Positions 16,939-26,069 of a stretch of 64,000 nucleotides of DNA are shown piece by piece. How positions within the stretch are numbered: position 1 is the first letter of the stretch; every line of letters begins with the position of its first letter. The stretch is from Aquabacterium humicola (GTDB lineage: Bacteria > Pseudomonadota > Gammaproteobacteria > Burkholderiales > Burkholderiaceae_C). The position numbers were made by a program, and so were the translations under genes. The DNA lies in the NCBI RefSeq assembly GCF_030167915.1, contig NZ_JARGNB010000008.1, forward strand, positions 124,001-188,000, in the 5' to 3' direction. The notes below the pieces were generated by a model that was not told the origin of the DNA, did not search any database, and saw only the letters and a list, made by a program, of their open reading frames with translations.

Positions 16939-19005
16939 ATGAACCGTTCCACCGGACTGCCGCCTGATGCGGCCACCCTGCCGCCCGACGCGGACAACCA
17001 GCGGCCCGCCGCCGCCACCGTCACCGGCGCGGCCACGCGCGGCAGCGTTGCGCGCCGCATCTCGCTGCTCGGCGGCGCCTTCCTGCTGCTGGTGCTGGCC
17101 GGCATCTGCGCGGTGATGACGGCCATGCTCAGCAAGCGTGCGCAGGAGCGCACCGTGTCGTGGGTCGACGCCAAGGTCGAGGCGGTCGCGCAGGCGATGG
17201 ATGCCTACGACCAGACCGCCAAGCTGCTGGTCGAGCGCTTCTTCAAGGTTTTCGGCGACCAGTTCGGCAAGGCCTTCACGCTCGACGAGGCCGGCGGCCG
17301 GCTGACGCAGCTGGGCATCGCGCTGAACGATTACCACAACCCCTGCGACAAGTTCAGCGACTTCACCGGCGGCGCGGCCGCGGTGCTGATGAAGCGCGGC
17401 AACGGCTTCGTCGCGATCAGCGCGTCGCTGAAGAACGCCAAGGGTGAACGCGCGGTCGGCATGGCGGTCGATGCCGCGCACCCGGCGCATGCGGCGCTGC
17501 TGCGCGGCCAGCCGTGGAGCGGGCGCCTGAGCCTGTACGGCCGGCCCTTCATCGCCCGGTTGCAGCCGGTGCGCGACCTGCAGGAGCGCATCGTCGGCGC
17601 GCTCTTCGTTGCCTTCGACCTGAGCGAGTTCGATCGCTCGCTGGAGCAGATGGTCGCCGGCGTGCGGTTCTTCGACTCGGGCGGCGTCTACGTGATCGAT
17701 GCGCGCGGCGATGAAGCCTCGCAGGCGACGCTGATGCTGCCGCCGGCGCAGCGCGGGCGCACCTTGGCCGAGGTGGCCGGTGCGGGCGCGCCGCAGCTGC
17801 TGGCGGCGCTGCGTGCGAGCCGGCCGGGCGTCGAGCTCGAATCAGCCGCGGGCGTGCTGGCCCCAGGCGCGAGTGACCGCTTTGCCGTCGTGCGGCCGAG
17901 CGCCGGCACCGGCTGGCTGGTGGTCGGCGAGGTCTCGTCCGGCGAGGTGATGCGCCAGCAATGGGCGACGCTCGCGCCCTTCCTCGCGCTGTTCGCGCTC
18001 GCCGCGGTGGCGCTGTGCGCGGGCCAGTTCGTGATGATGCGGCGCTGGGTCGGCCAACCGCTGAAGGTGCTGACCGGCACGCTGGAGCGCGTGGCCGGCG
18101 GCGACCTGTCGCAGCCGGTGCCCGTCGGCCGCGACGACGAGATCGGCCAGATGATGCGTGGCGTCGAGCAGCTGCGGCAGCGCTTCATCGGCATGCTCGG
18201 CGCGGTGCGCGCGTCGGCCGAGACCATCGCGCTGGCATCCAGCGAGATCGCCTGCGGCAACCACGACCTGAGCCGGCGCACCGAAGAAGCCGCCGCGCGC
18301 CTGCAGCAGACCACCGCGTCGATGGAGCAGGTGCACGGCAATGTGCGCGACACCGCCGAGGCCACGCGCTGCGCCGATGCGCTGGCCAGCAGCGCGTCGG
18401 AAGCGGCCGAGCGCGGCGGCGCGGCGATGCGCGACGTGGTGCAGAAGATGGCCGGCATCTGCGCCAGCAGCAAGCGCATCACCGAGATCACCGGCGTCAT
18501 CGACACCATCGCCTTCCAGACCAACATCCTGGCGCTCAACGCTGCGGTCGAGGCGGCGCGCGCCGGCGACAGCGGCCGCGGCTTCGCGGTCGTCGCGTCG
18601 GAGGTGCGCAGCCTCGCGCAGCGCTCGGCCGCCGCGGCACGCGAGATCAAGCAGCTGATCGCCGGCAGCGTCGCCGAGGTCGAGGGCGGCGCCGTGCTGG
18701 CGGACACCGCGAGCCGGCGCGTGCAGGAGATCCTGGCCGGCGTGCGCCGCGTCAACCAGACGCTGGGCGAGATCAGCGCCAGCACGCGCGACCAGTCCGA
18801 CGGCCTCGGCCACATCAACGAGTCGGTGGCCACGCTGGACCGCATGACGCAGCAGAACGCCGCGCTGGTGGAGCAGTCGGCCGCAGCCGCCGAGAGCATG
18901 AAGGGGCAGGCGGCGGCGCTGGTCGGCGCGATCGCGCAGTTCAGGCTGGCGCCGGAAGAAGTGGATGCGGCCGCCGCCGCGGCCGCCGCGCTGCAGGCGG
19001 CCTGA
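16939..19005 (+). CDS. methyl-accepting chemotaxis protein with periplasmic Cache sensor
   Basis: A transmembrane chemoreceptor of 688 residues feeding CheA/CheW. Order: a ~35-residue cytoplasmic tail, TM1 at ~41-64, a periplasmic region of ~280 residues resembling the Cache3-Cache2 type, TM2 at ~346-368, HAMP at ~368-420, and a signalling domain to ~660. The conserved hairpin tip around DTIAFQTNILALNAAVEAAR is at ~521-540. No C-terminal pentapeptide for CheR/CheB docking is seen; the tail is polyalanine. It is an isolated receptor without che genes nearby and is convergent with dhaK. Ligand unknown; small organic acids are common for this sensor class. Confidence 0.94.
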   Translation: MNRSTGLPPDAATLPPDADNQRPAAATVTGAATRGSVARRISLLGGAFLLLVLAGICAVMTAMLSKRAQERTVSWVDAKVEAVAQAMDAYDQTAKLLVERFFKVFGDQFGKAFTLDEAGGRLTQLGIALNDYHNPCDKFSDFTGGAAAVLMKRGNGFVAISASLKNAKGERAVGMAVDAAHPAHAALLRGQPWSGRLSLYGRPFIARLQPVRDLQERIVGALFVAFDLSEFDRSLEQMVAGVRFFDSGGVYVIDARGDEASQATLMLPPAQRGRTLAEVAGAGAPQLLAALRASRPGVELESAAGVLAPGASDRFAVVRPSAGTGWLVVGEVSSGEVMRQQWATLAPFLALFALAAVALCAGQFVMMRRWVGQPLKVLTGTLERVAGGDLSQPVPVGRDDEIGQMMRGVEQLRQRFIGMLGAVRASAETIALASSEIACGNHDLSRRTEEAAARLQQTTASMEQVHGNVRDTAEATRCADALASSASEAAERGGAAMRDVVQKMAGICASSKRITEITGVIDTIAFQTNILALNAAVEAARAGDSGRGFAVVASEVRSLAQRSAAAAREIKQLIAGSVAEVEGGAVLADTASRRVQEILAGVRRVNQTLGEISASTRDQSDGLGHINESVATLDRMTQQNAALVEQSAAAAESMKGQAAALVGAIAQFRLAPEEVDAAAAAAAALQAA

Positions 19006-19014
19006 GAGGCCGCC
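18996..19014 (+). terminator. hairpin at the chemoreceptor 3' end
   Basis: Perfect 8-bp stem (18996-19003 with 19007-19014) around GAG. The stem includes the first base of the TGA stop codon. There is no U-tract, so it may be a weak or factor-assisted terminator between the convergent chemoreceptor and dhaK genes. Confidence 0.45.
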
Positions 19015-19029
19015 GGCTTCAGTGCGGCG

Positions 19030-20013
19030 TCACCAGCGCAGCGAGGCGGTGTGCACCGGCGCGTCCCACAGCCGCAGCAGCTCGTCGTCGAGCGCGGTGA
19101 CGGTCAGCGACGCGCCGGCCATCTCGAGCGAGGTGGTGTGGTTGCCGACCAGCCAGCGCTTGACGACAAAGCCGAGCTCGCGCAGCCGCAGCGTCGCGAT
19201 GCGGTTCAGCAGGTACAGCTCGATCAGCGGCGTGCCGCCCAGGCCGTTGACGTGCAGCAGCAGCTCGCGGCCGCGCTGCAGCGCCAGGTCCTTCAGGATC
19301 GGCTCCAGCAGCATCGTGACGATGGTGTCGGCCGATTCGATCGTGCGGCGCTGGCGGCCGGGCTCGCCGTGGATGCCGACGCCGAGCTCCATCTCCGACG
19401 GCCCGATCTCGAAGGTGGGGGCGGCGGCCTCGGGCACGGTGCAGCTGGTCAGCGCCACGCCCATCGACGCGGTGCAGCTGTTGACGCGCGTGCCGAGCGC
19501 CTTGCACTCGAAGAGATCGGCGCCGGATTCGGCCGCCGCGCCGATCATCTTCTCGACCACCAGCGTGCCCGCGACCCCGCGCCGGCCGGTGCTGCGCGGC
19601 GAGCGGTCGACCGCGACGTCGTCGTCGATCAGCAGCGTCGCGCAGTCCATGTCGAGCATGTCGGCCGCGACCTGGAAGCTGGCGCAGTCGCCGGCGTAGT
19701 TCTTGACCAGCAGCAGCACGCCCTGGCCGCATTCGACGCGGCGAGCGGCCGCGACGATCTGGTCCGGTGCCGGCGCGGTGAAGACTTCGCCCGGACAGGC
19801 CGCGTCGAGCATGCCGGGGCCGACGTAGCCCGAGTGCAGCGGCTCGTGGCCGGAGCCGCCGCCGGAAACCAGCGCGACGCGGCCCTGCTTCGGCGTGCGG
19901 CGGCAGACGAACAGCGGCGATTCGTTCAGCGCCAGCAGGTCCTCGTGCGCCATCACCAGGCCGGCGAGGCTGTCGGGCACCAGGTCCTCGGGCGAGTTGA
20001 CGAACTTCTTCAT
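19030..20013 (-). CDS. dhaK: dihydroxyacetone kinase subunit DhaK, first paralogue
   Basis: Substrate-binding subunit of a dihydroxyacetone-type kinase. At 327 residues it is the length of the stand-alone DhaK domain. The key residues keep E. coli numbering: His56 in GSGHEPLH, Asp109 in KNYAGD, and the substrate-linking His at 215 in GIHGEPG. It ends WDAPVHTASLRW exactly like the second copy at 28013, so the two are related by duplication or exchange. No DhaL accompanies it; it lies 62 bases downstream of the LacI-type regulator, probably in one unit with it. It may share the DhaL of the rightward operon or act on a different ketose. Confidence 0.92.
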   Translation of the reverse strand: MKKFVNSPEDLVPDSLAGLVMAHEDLLALNESPLFVCRRTPKQGRVALVSGGGSGHEPLHSGYVGPGMLDAACPGEVFTAPAPDQIVAAARRVECGQGVLLLVKNYAGDCASFQVAADMLDMDCATLLIDDDVAVDRSPRSTGRRGVAGTLVVEKMIGAAAESGADLFECKALGTRVNSCTASMGVALTSCTVPEAAAPTFEIGPSEMELGVGIHGEPGRQRRTIESADTIVTMLLEPILKDLALQRGRELLLHVNGLGGTPLIELYLLNRIATLRLRELGFVVKRWLVGNHTTSLEMAGASLTVTALDDELLRLWDAPVHTASLRW

Positions 20014-20075
20014 CGCGGGGTTCGTTCAGCGGGCGTGCATGGGCGCCCCAATTCTGGGCGCGCCGCGCCCGTTCG

Positions 20076-21113
20076 TCACGCGAGATTTTCCGCGGTGAGG
20101 ATCTCGACGCGCGGGTTGTTGATCGCCAGCGCGCCGCGCACGCCGTCGCACAGCGCGCGCAGCACGCGCGCGGCCGCGGTCACCGCGTACTGCACGTCCT
20201 GGTGCAGCAGGTAGCTCACCGCGCCGGACAGCAGCATCGAGCGGTGCACCTCGAGCAGGTCGTGGGCGATGAACACCAGGTCGTCGTGGCCGTAGCCGTG
20301 CTCGGCGAGCGCGCGCGCGACGCCGAAGCTGCAGGGGCCCACGTTGTACAGCGCGCGCAGGCGCCCGCCGGTGGCCGCCGGCGCGAGCACGACCCGGGCG
20401 TACTCGTAGGCTTCGTCCTCCGACTCGGGCAGCTCGAACAGCCGCAGCGCCTGGGCCTGCGGGAAACGTTCCTCGAGCACCTGCTGGAAGCCGATGCGGC
20501 GGTCGATCTCGGCCGCGTAGCGCGTGACCGGCGACAGCAGCGCGCAAGGCGCCGGCTCTTGCCGCCCGAGCGAACGGCCGACCAGCAGCCCGGCGGTGCG
20601 CCCGGCGGCGCGGTTGTCGGCGCCGATGGCGGTCTCGCGCAGCGAGCCCGGCACGTCGGAGAACAGCGTCACCACGTGCACTCCCGCGCGCACCAGCTCG
20701 TTGATCGCCAGCTTCACCGGCGGCACGTCGGGCGCCAGCAGCGCCACGCCGTCGAGGTCCGACAGCTTGGCCAGCTCGGCGGCGAAGGCCACGCCGTCGG
20801 CCGCCGGCAGCCGGTGCGTCACCTCGGTGATGTGCTGGTGGCGGAACTCGCCGGCGGCCTGCGCGACGACACGGTCGACGAGGTCGAAGAAGCCCAGCCG
20901 CGCGGCCGGCAGCACGAAGGCGAAGCGGTAGTTCGAGGTCGAGCGCGGCCGTCCGCGCATCGGCGTGCCGCCACCGAGCGAGGCGATCGCCTCGCGCACC
21001 TTGCGCACGGTGACCGGGTTGACGCCGGGCCGGTTGTTCAGCACCCGATCGACCGTGGCGGTGCTGACGCCCGCTGTCTCGGCGATCTTGATGATGGTGA
21101 CCGGATTCGTCAT
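20076..21113 (-). CDS. LacI-family transcriptional regulator
   Basis: Repressor-type regulator of 345 residues. The N-terminal helix-turn-helix IIKIAETAGVSTATVDRVLNN (residues 6-26) has the usual hinge helix after it. A periplasmic-binding-protein-like ligand domain follows from ~residue 60, which in this subfamily binds sugars or polyols. It lies between the first dhaK and the divergent ABC operon, so control of both is the natural inference. Effector unknown. Start ATG at 21113; the 388-base region upstream holds candidate operators. Confidence 0.93.
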   Translation of the reverse strand: MTNPVTIIKIAETAGVSTATVDRVLNNRPGVNPVTVRKVREAIASLGGGTPMRGRPRSTSNYRFAFVLPAARLGFFDLVDRVVAQAAGEFRHQHITEVTHRLPAADGVAFAAELAKLSDLDGVALLAPDVPPVKLAINELVRAGVHVVTLFSDVPGSLRETAIGADNRAAGRTAGLLVGRSLGRQEPAPCALLSPVTRYAAEIDRRIGFQQVLEERFPQAQALRLFELPESEDEAYEYARVVLAPAATGGRLRALYNVGPCSFGVARALAEHGYGHDDLVFIAHDLLEVHRSMLLSGAVSYLLHQDVQYAVTAAARVLRALCDGVRGALAINNPRVEILTAENLA

Positions 21114-21500
21114 GGGGCCGGGGCGGCGCTGCTGCCTGGAAGTAAATCGATCGAAGTGTCGCCGAATCGCCCGGTGCGGCCAAGGGCGCGCCGGTCAAAC
21201 CCCTGCTTCCCCGAGTCCGTGGTCGGCGCGCGCAACCCTGGCGTCGGGCGACGCCGCCGCCTGCACGCCGACAACATCAAGCCATCAATGTCGATTCCAT
21301 CACGTCATCACATCAGCTGATTGATCGCTTTAGGGTTTTCATTGAGTGATTTATTTAATGTCGATCCTAGACTGTGTCACAAGGTCACCGGCTGGTTAGC
21401 CAGTCGGGGTCCCCAGCCGGGGCGGTCGTCGACCGCGCCCGATTGCTCCCCAGCCCGCGGCCATCACGCCGCGACGTGACACAGGAACAGGAGACCGAGG
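21114..21500. promoter_or_regulatory. divergent control region, LacI regulator and ABC operon
   Basis: A 387-base gap without a gene. The right half, 21270-21375, is AT-rich relative to the genome and is the likely promoter zone for the rightward operon. Candidate operators: the palindrome TCGATCGA (21147-21154), the 10-base palindrome ATCAGCTGAT (21312-21321), and two direct copies of AATGTCGAT about 70 bases apart. None has been shown to bind the LacI-type protein. No clear -35/-10 pair could be fixed. Confidence 0.55.
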
Positions 21501-22832
21501 ATGAGCTTCAACAAGAGCCTCGCCATCACCGCGAGTGCGTTTGCCGCCGCCGCGCTGATGAGCAGCGCCGCGCAGGCACAGCAGAAACAGCTCACGCTGT
21601 GCTGGGCGGCCTGGGACCCGGCCAATGCACTGGTCGAGCTGTCGAAGGACTTCACCGCGAAGACCGGCATCGCGATGAAGTACGAGTTCGTGCCCTGGCC
21701 GAACTTCGCGCAGCGCATGCTCAACGAGCTGAACTCCAAGGGCAAGCTGTGCGACCTGCTGATCGGCGACAGCCAGTGGATCGGCTCGGCCGCCACCGAG
21801 GGCCACTACGTCAAGCTCAACGAGTTCTTCGACAAGAACGGCATCAAGATGTCGGACTTCGCGCCGGCCACCGTCGAGGGCTACTCGACCTGGCCCAAGG
21901 GCACGAAGAACTACTACGCGCTGCCGGCGATGGGCGACGCGGTGGCCTTCACCTACCGCAAGGACTGGTTCGGCCGCCCCGAGCTGAAGGCCGAGTTCAA
22001 GCAGAAGTACGGCCGTGACCTGGCCCCGCCCAAGACCTGGGACGAGTTCAAGGAAGTCGGTCAGTTCTTCCAGAACCGCACCATCGACGGCAAGAAGGTC
22101 TACGGCGCGGCGCTCTACACCGAGCGCGGCTCCGAAGGCATCACGATGGGCGTGACGAACACCATGTACGCCTACGGCATGGACTACATGAACCCGAAGA
22201 AGCCGTATGACCTGAAAGGCTTCATCAACGGCCCCGGCGCCGTCAAGGGTCTGCAGGTCTACAAGGAGCTGTACGACACCGTCACGCCTCCGGGGCACTC
22301 GAACGCCTACATGGGCGAAAACCTCGACTCGTACCGCTCGGGTCAGGTCGCGATGCAGATGAACTTCATCGCGTTCTTCCCCGGCATCTCGAAGGACCCG
22401 CAAGTCGGCGGCGAGAAGACGGGCTTCTTCGCGATTCCCAAGGGCACCGCGAGCCACGCGCAGCTCGGCGGCCAGGGCATCTCGGTCGTCAAGTACTCCG
22501 ACAAGCAGGACATGGCGCTCGAGTACATGAAGTGGTTCGCGCAGCCGGCCATCCAGGAGGGGTGGTGGAAGGGCGGCGGCTTCACTTGCCTGAACTCGAT
22601 CCTGAACCAGCCGGGCTTTGCGAAGAGCACGTCGTACGCCCAGGTGTTCCAGGACTCGATGAAGATGGTGAAGGACTTCCCGGCTGATCCGTCGTACGCG
22701 CAGCTGCTGCTGGCGATGCAGAACCGCGTGCACGACTACGTCGTCGCCGGCAAGGGCACGCCGCAGGCCGCTCTCGACGCGCTCGAGAAGGACTGGGTCC
22801 AGATCTTCAAGGAAGACGGCAAGATCAAGTAA
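21501..22832 (+). CDS. ABC transporter solute-binding protein (family 1, carbohydrate/polyol type)
   Basis: Periplasmic binding protein of 443 residues that delivers a solute to the permeases encoded next. It has a Sec signal peptide with cleavage after AQA (residue 26). The mature protein has the extended two-domain fold of family 1 binding proteins, with GDSQWIGS near residue 93 and YYALPAMGD near 138. AGGAGACCGAGG precedes the ATG. It is the first gene of an operon that also encodes DhaL and DhaK, so a small polyol or ketose ligand is inferred; the sequence alone does not give the ligand. Confidence 0.92.
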   Translation: MSFNKSLAITASAFAAAALMSSAAQAQQKQLTLCWAAWDPANALVELSKDFTAKTGIAMKYEFVPWPNFAQRMLNELNSKGKLCDLLIGDSQWIGSAATEGHYVKLNEFFDKNGIKMSDFAPATVEGYSTWPKGTKNYYALPAMGDAVAFTYRKDWFGRPELKAEFKQKYGRDLAPPKTWDEFKEVGQFFQNRTIDGKKVYGAALYTERGSEGITMGVTNTMYAYGMDYMNPKKPYDLKGFINGPGAVKGLQVYKELYDTVTPPGHSNAYMGENLDSYRSGQVAMQMNFIAFFPGISKDPQVGGEKTGFFAIPKGTASHAQLGGQGISVVKYSDKQDMALEYMKWFAQPAIQEGWWKGGGFTCLNSILNQPGFAKSTSYAQVFQDSMKMVKDFPADPSYAQLLLAMQNRVHDYVVAGKGTPQAALDALEKDWVQIFKEDGKIK

Positions 22833-22895
22833 CAGACCCACGGGTGACCGTGCCTGGCGCCAAGCCGGCATGGTCACCCCAGCTTGAAAGCTGTT

Positions 22896-23837
22896 ATGAG
22901 CTACGTTCACACCGGGCCTGCAACCTTGGTCGCCAAGCAATCCCGACTCTTCTCGGCGAACGGCCTTTCCGACCGTGCCATGGCCTGGCTCTTCATCGGC
23001 CCGACCATCCTGCTGCTGCTGGCCTTCAACATATTCCCGTTGCTGTGGACGATCTACCTCTCGTTCACCGGCTACCGCGCCAACCGGCCCAACGCCGACA
23101 CCGTCTGGCTGGGCATCGCCAACTACCAGCGCGTCCTCAACGATGAAGCCATCTGGGAGAACATGCGCGCCACCGCGCACTTCCTGGTTTGGTCGATCCT
23201 GCTGCAGCTGCTGCTCGGCTTCGCCCTCGCGCTGCTGCTCAACCGCAAGTTCCGTTCGCACAGCTTCTGGAGCACCGCGATCCTGCTGCCGATGATGCTC
23301 GCGCCGGCGGTGGTCGGTACCTTCTGGAAGTTCTTCTTCGAGCCGCAATACGGCATCTTCAACTACATCGTCAACTTCTTCGGCGGGCCCGGCAACTTCA
23401 CGATGCTGGGTGACACGCAGCTCTCGCCCTGGGCCATCGTGCTGGTGGACACCTGGATGTGGACGCCCTACGTGATGCTGCTGCTGCTGGCCGGCCTGCG
23501 CTCGATCCCGTCCTATCTCTACGAGGCCGCTGAAATCGACCGCGCCTCGGCATGGACCACCTTCTGGCGCATCACGCTGCCGATGGTGATGCCCTTCATC
23601 ATCCTGGCGCTGCTGTTTCGCGTTATCGAGAACTTCAAGATGTTCGACCTGGTGGACCAGCTGACCAACGGCGGCCCCGGCTCGGTGACCGAACTGGCCT
23701 CGATCAAGCTCAAGCGCGAGGCCTTCGAGAAGTGGCGCACCGGCTACGCCTCGGCGCTCGCCATCATCATGTTCGTGTCGATCTACGGTCTGTCGATGGT
23801 CGCGGTGAACTTCCTGAACAAGGTGAAGCAGCGATGA
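22896..23837 (+). CDS. ABC transporter permease 1 (MalF type)
   Basis: Inner-membrane permease of 313 residues with six predicted membrane segments. The EAA loop that contacts the ATPase reads YEAAEIDRASAWTTF, near residues 208-222. ATG at 22896 is preferred over a TTG four codons earlier. Its stop overlaps the start of permease 2 (ATGA), indicating translational coupling. Confidence 0.93.
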   Translation: MSYVHTGPATLVAKQSRLFSANGLSDRAMAWLFIGPTILLLLAFNIFPLLWTIYLSFTGYRANRPNADTVWLGIANYQRVLNDEAIWENMRATAHFLVWSILLQLLLGFALALLLNRKFRSHSFWSTAILLPMMLAPAVVGTFWKFFFEPQYGIFNYIVNFFGGPGNFTMLGDTQLSPWAIVLVDTWMWTPYVMLLLLAGLRSIPSYLYEAAEIDRASAWTTFWRITLPMVMPFIILALLFRVIENFKMFDLVDQLTNGGPGSVTELASIKLKREAFEKWRTGYASALAIIMFVSIYGLSMVAVNFLNKVKQR

Positions 23838-24781
23838 GAGCCGTCCCTCACAGCCCGCTCGAGCCGAGCGCGCGTTCCAAGTGGTTCGCCGGCATCGTCG
23901 TCATCACCTACGCGGTGATCTCGCTGATCCCGCTGGTGTGGATCTTCATGACCGGCTTTCGCACCCCGAACGACGCGATTGCCTACCCGCCGAAGATCGT
24001 CGCCGAGCAGTCGCTGATCGGCTACGTCAACCTGTTCACGACACGTTCGCGGATCGGGGCCGAGGAGATGGCGGCGCTGCCGCCGCCCGCGACCTGGTAC
24101 GAGAAGCTCGTGCGCGAGCAGCAGATGATCCTCGCCGGCCCGTCGCGCTTCATCGACCGCTACAGCAACTCGCTGCTGATCGGCTTCGGCTCGACGCTGC
24201 TGTCGGTGGTGCTGGGCACGCTCGCGGCCTATGCCTTCTCGCGCTTTCGGGTGCCGGCCAAGGACGACTTGCTGTTCTTCATCCTCTCGACCCGGATGAT
24301 GCCGCCGATCGCGATCGCCATTCCGGTCTACCTGATGTTCCGCAGCGTCGGCTTGAGCGACACGCACCTCGGCCTGATCCTGATGTACACGGTGGTGAAT
24401 CTCTCGCTCTCGGTGTGGCTGCTGCAGGGCTTCATGGACGAGATCCCGCGCGAGTACGAAGAGGCCGCGATGGTCGACGGCTACACCCGCTGGCAGGCCT
24501 TCCTGAAGGTGGTGCTGCCGCAGGCGGCGACCGGCATCGCGACGACCGCCATCTTCTGCCTGATCTTCGCGTGGAACGAGTACGCGTTCGCCCTCCTGCT
24601 GACGAGCGGCACCGCGCAGACCTCGCCCCCGTTCATCCCGACCATCATCGGCGAGGGCGGCCTCGACTGGCCCGCGATGGCCGCCGGCACGACGCTGTTC
24701 CTGCTGCCGGTGCTGCTGTTCACCGTGCTGCTGCGCAAGCACCTGCTGCGCGGCGTGACCTTCGGAGCGATCCGCAAATGA
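23834..24781 (+). CDS. ABC transporter permease 2 (MalG type)
   Basis: Inner-membrane permease of 315 residues. The EAA loop reads YEEAAMVDGYTRWQAF, about residues 206-221. A ~55-residue hydrophilic stretch (around residues 60-115) between the first and second membrane segments contains the acidic/proline-rich EEMAALPPPATW and is longer than in typical MalG proteins. The gene starts inside the stop of permease 1 and ends inside the start of the next small gene (ATGA overlaps at both ends), so the membrane components are tightly coupled. Confidence 0.93.
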   Translation: MRAVPHSPLEPSARSKWFAGIVVITYAVISLIPLVWIFMTGFRTPNDAIAYPPKIVAEQSLIGYVNLFTTRSRIGAEEMAALPPPATWYEKLVREQQMILAGPSRFIDRYSNSLLIGFGSTLLSVVLGTLAAYAFSRFRVPAKDDLLFFILSTRMMPPIAIAIPVYLMFRSVGLSDTHLGLILMYTVVNLSLSVWLLQGFMDEIPREYEEAAMVDGYTRWQAFLKVVLPQAATGIATTAIFCLIFAWNEYAFALLLTSGTAQTSPPFIPTIIGEGGLDWPAMAAGTTLFLLPVLLFTVLLRKHLLRGVTFGAIRK

Positions 24782-24951
24782 GACGCTACTTCCGCCGCGC
24801 GCCGTGGGAACACGGCACCACCGGGCTGATCGGCCTGGGCCTCGCGATGTTGATGCAGCCATGGTCGATCGACGTCTACAGCTACGGCTTCACCGTGCTG
24901 CTGGCCGGCGTGATCGGCTACACGATCGCCGGCAAGCTGCCCCAGGCCTGA
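24778..24951 (+). CDS. 57-residue membrane protein of the ABC operon (GlpU/DUF2160-like)
   Basis: A very small integral membrane protein with a basic N terminus (MRRYFRRAPWEH) and two hydrophobic segments at ~15-28 and ~36-52. It overlaps the permease 2 stop by four bases and precedes the first ATPase by 11 bases, so it is almost certainly translated. Its place between permeases and ATPase genes recalls the small DUF2160 protein (GlpU) of glycerol-type ABC operons in rhizobia; that family link is from memory and is tentative. It may stabilise or tune the permease pair. Confidence 0.75.
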   Translation: MRRYFRRAPWEHGTTGLIGLGLAMLMQPWSIDVYSYGFTVLLAGVIGYTIAGKLPQA

Positions 24952-24962
24952 AGAGACTCACC

Positions 24963-26069
24963 ATGGCTGAAATCCGAATCCAGAACCTGCAGAAGCGCTT
25001 CGCCGACTTCACCGCGGTGAAGAACTCCTCGCTGGTGCTCGAAGACGGCAAGTTCGTCGTGCTGCTGGGCCCGTCGGGCTGCGGCAAGACGACAACCTTG
25101 CGCATGATCGCCGGGCTCGAGTTCCCGACCGACGGGACGATCACCTTGGACGGCAGCGACGTCACCTACCTGCGGCCGCGCGAGCGCGACATCGCGATGG
25201 TGTTCCAGCTCTTCGCGCTGTACCCGCACATGGGCGTGCGCGACAACCTGGAGTTCCCGCTGCGCAACGAGGGCGTGCCGCGCGCCGAGATCGATCGCCG
25301 CATCAACGAGGTCGCGAGCATCCTGCGCATCGAGCACCTGCTCGGCTCGCGCGTCGGCGGCCTGTCCGGCGGCGATCGCCAGCGCGTCGCGCTGGGCCGC
25401 GCGATCGTGCGCCAGCCCAAGGCCTTCCTGATGGACGAGCCGCTGGGCACGCTGGACGCCGAGTTCCGCGAGCTGATGTGCGTCGAGCTGCGCAAGCTGC
25501 ACGAGCGACTGCGCACCACCACCGTCTTCGTCACGCACGACCAGAACGAGGCGATGGCGCTGGCCGATCACATCGTCGTGATGAACAACGGCGAGATCCT
25601 GCAGGCCGACGACCCGCACGGCATCTACAACTTCCCGTCCTGCGTCTTCGTCGCACGCTTCATCGGCCGCCCGCCGATGAACCTGCTGCAGGTGCGCGGC
25701 GGCGTCAGCGGCGGCGACGACCGTGTGCAGGTCGACGGCCAGCACATTGCCGTGCCGCCGCTGCAGGGCGACGCGCCGGGCGCGCTGCTCGGCGTGCGTC
25801 CCGAGCATGTGCGCCTGCAGCCGGCGGGCGAGGGGCTCGGCGGCCGCGTCGAGCATGTCGAGTACTTCGGCTCGCACTGGATCGCCGGGATCCGCACCGA
25901 TGCCGGCCCGCTGAAGGTGCTGGCCGACAAGGGCGTGCGACCCGCCGAAGGCGACGCCGTCGGCCTGGCCTTCGACACCCCGCGGCTGGTGATGTTCGAC
26001 ACCGCCACCGAGCGCCTCCTGCCCAGCGCCACCACCTCCGCCCACCGACCGAGCATGCGCCATGGCTAG
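24963..26069 (+). CDS. ABC transporter ATPase 1
   Basis: ATP-binding subunit of 368 residues with an N-terminal ATPase (~1-235) and a C-terminal regulatory OB-type domain. Walker A is GPSGCGKT at 36-43, the Q-loop lies in AMVFQLFAL, the Walker B region is FLMDEPLG and the H-loop is VTHD. The signature reads LSGGD (134-138) rather than LSGGQ. Its stop overlaps the start of ATPase 2 by eight bases. Presence of two distinct ATPases suggests a heterodimer, as in the glycerol transporter GlpST type. Confidence 0.94.
   Translation: MAEIRIQNLQKRFADFTAVKNSSLVLEDGKFVVLLGPSGCGKTTTLRMIAGLEFPTDGTITLDGSDVTYLRPRERDIAMVFQLFALYPHMGVRDNLEFPLRNEGVPRAEIDRRINEVASILRIEHLLGSRVGGLSGGDRQRVALGRAIVRQPKAFLMDEPLGTLDAEFRELMCVELRKLHERLRTTTVFVTHDQNEAMALADHIVVMNNGEILQADDPHGIYNFPSCVFVARFIGRPPMNLLQVRGGVSGGDDRVQVDGQHIAVPPLQGDAPGALLGVRPEHVRLQPAGEGLGGRVEHVEYFGSHWIAGIRTDAGPLKVLADKGVRPAEGDAVGLAFDTPRLVMFDTATERLLPSATTSAHRPSMRHG

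Noticed and set aside
20043-20061. GCGCCC-CAATTCT-GGGCGC hairpin between the LacI gene and dhaK as a terminator
   Set aside because: Only six base pairs and no U-tract. The genes are 62 bases apart and probably co-transcribed.
21396-23348. 650-residue open frame on the minus strand, opposite the binding protein and permease
   Set aside because: Long antisense frames are expected at ~70% GC. Its translation is biased to Arg, Val, Gly and His with no motif, and the plus strand has clear families.
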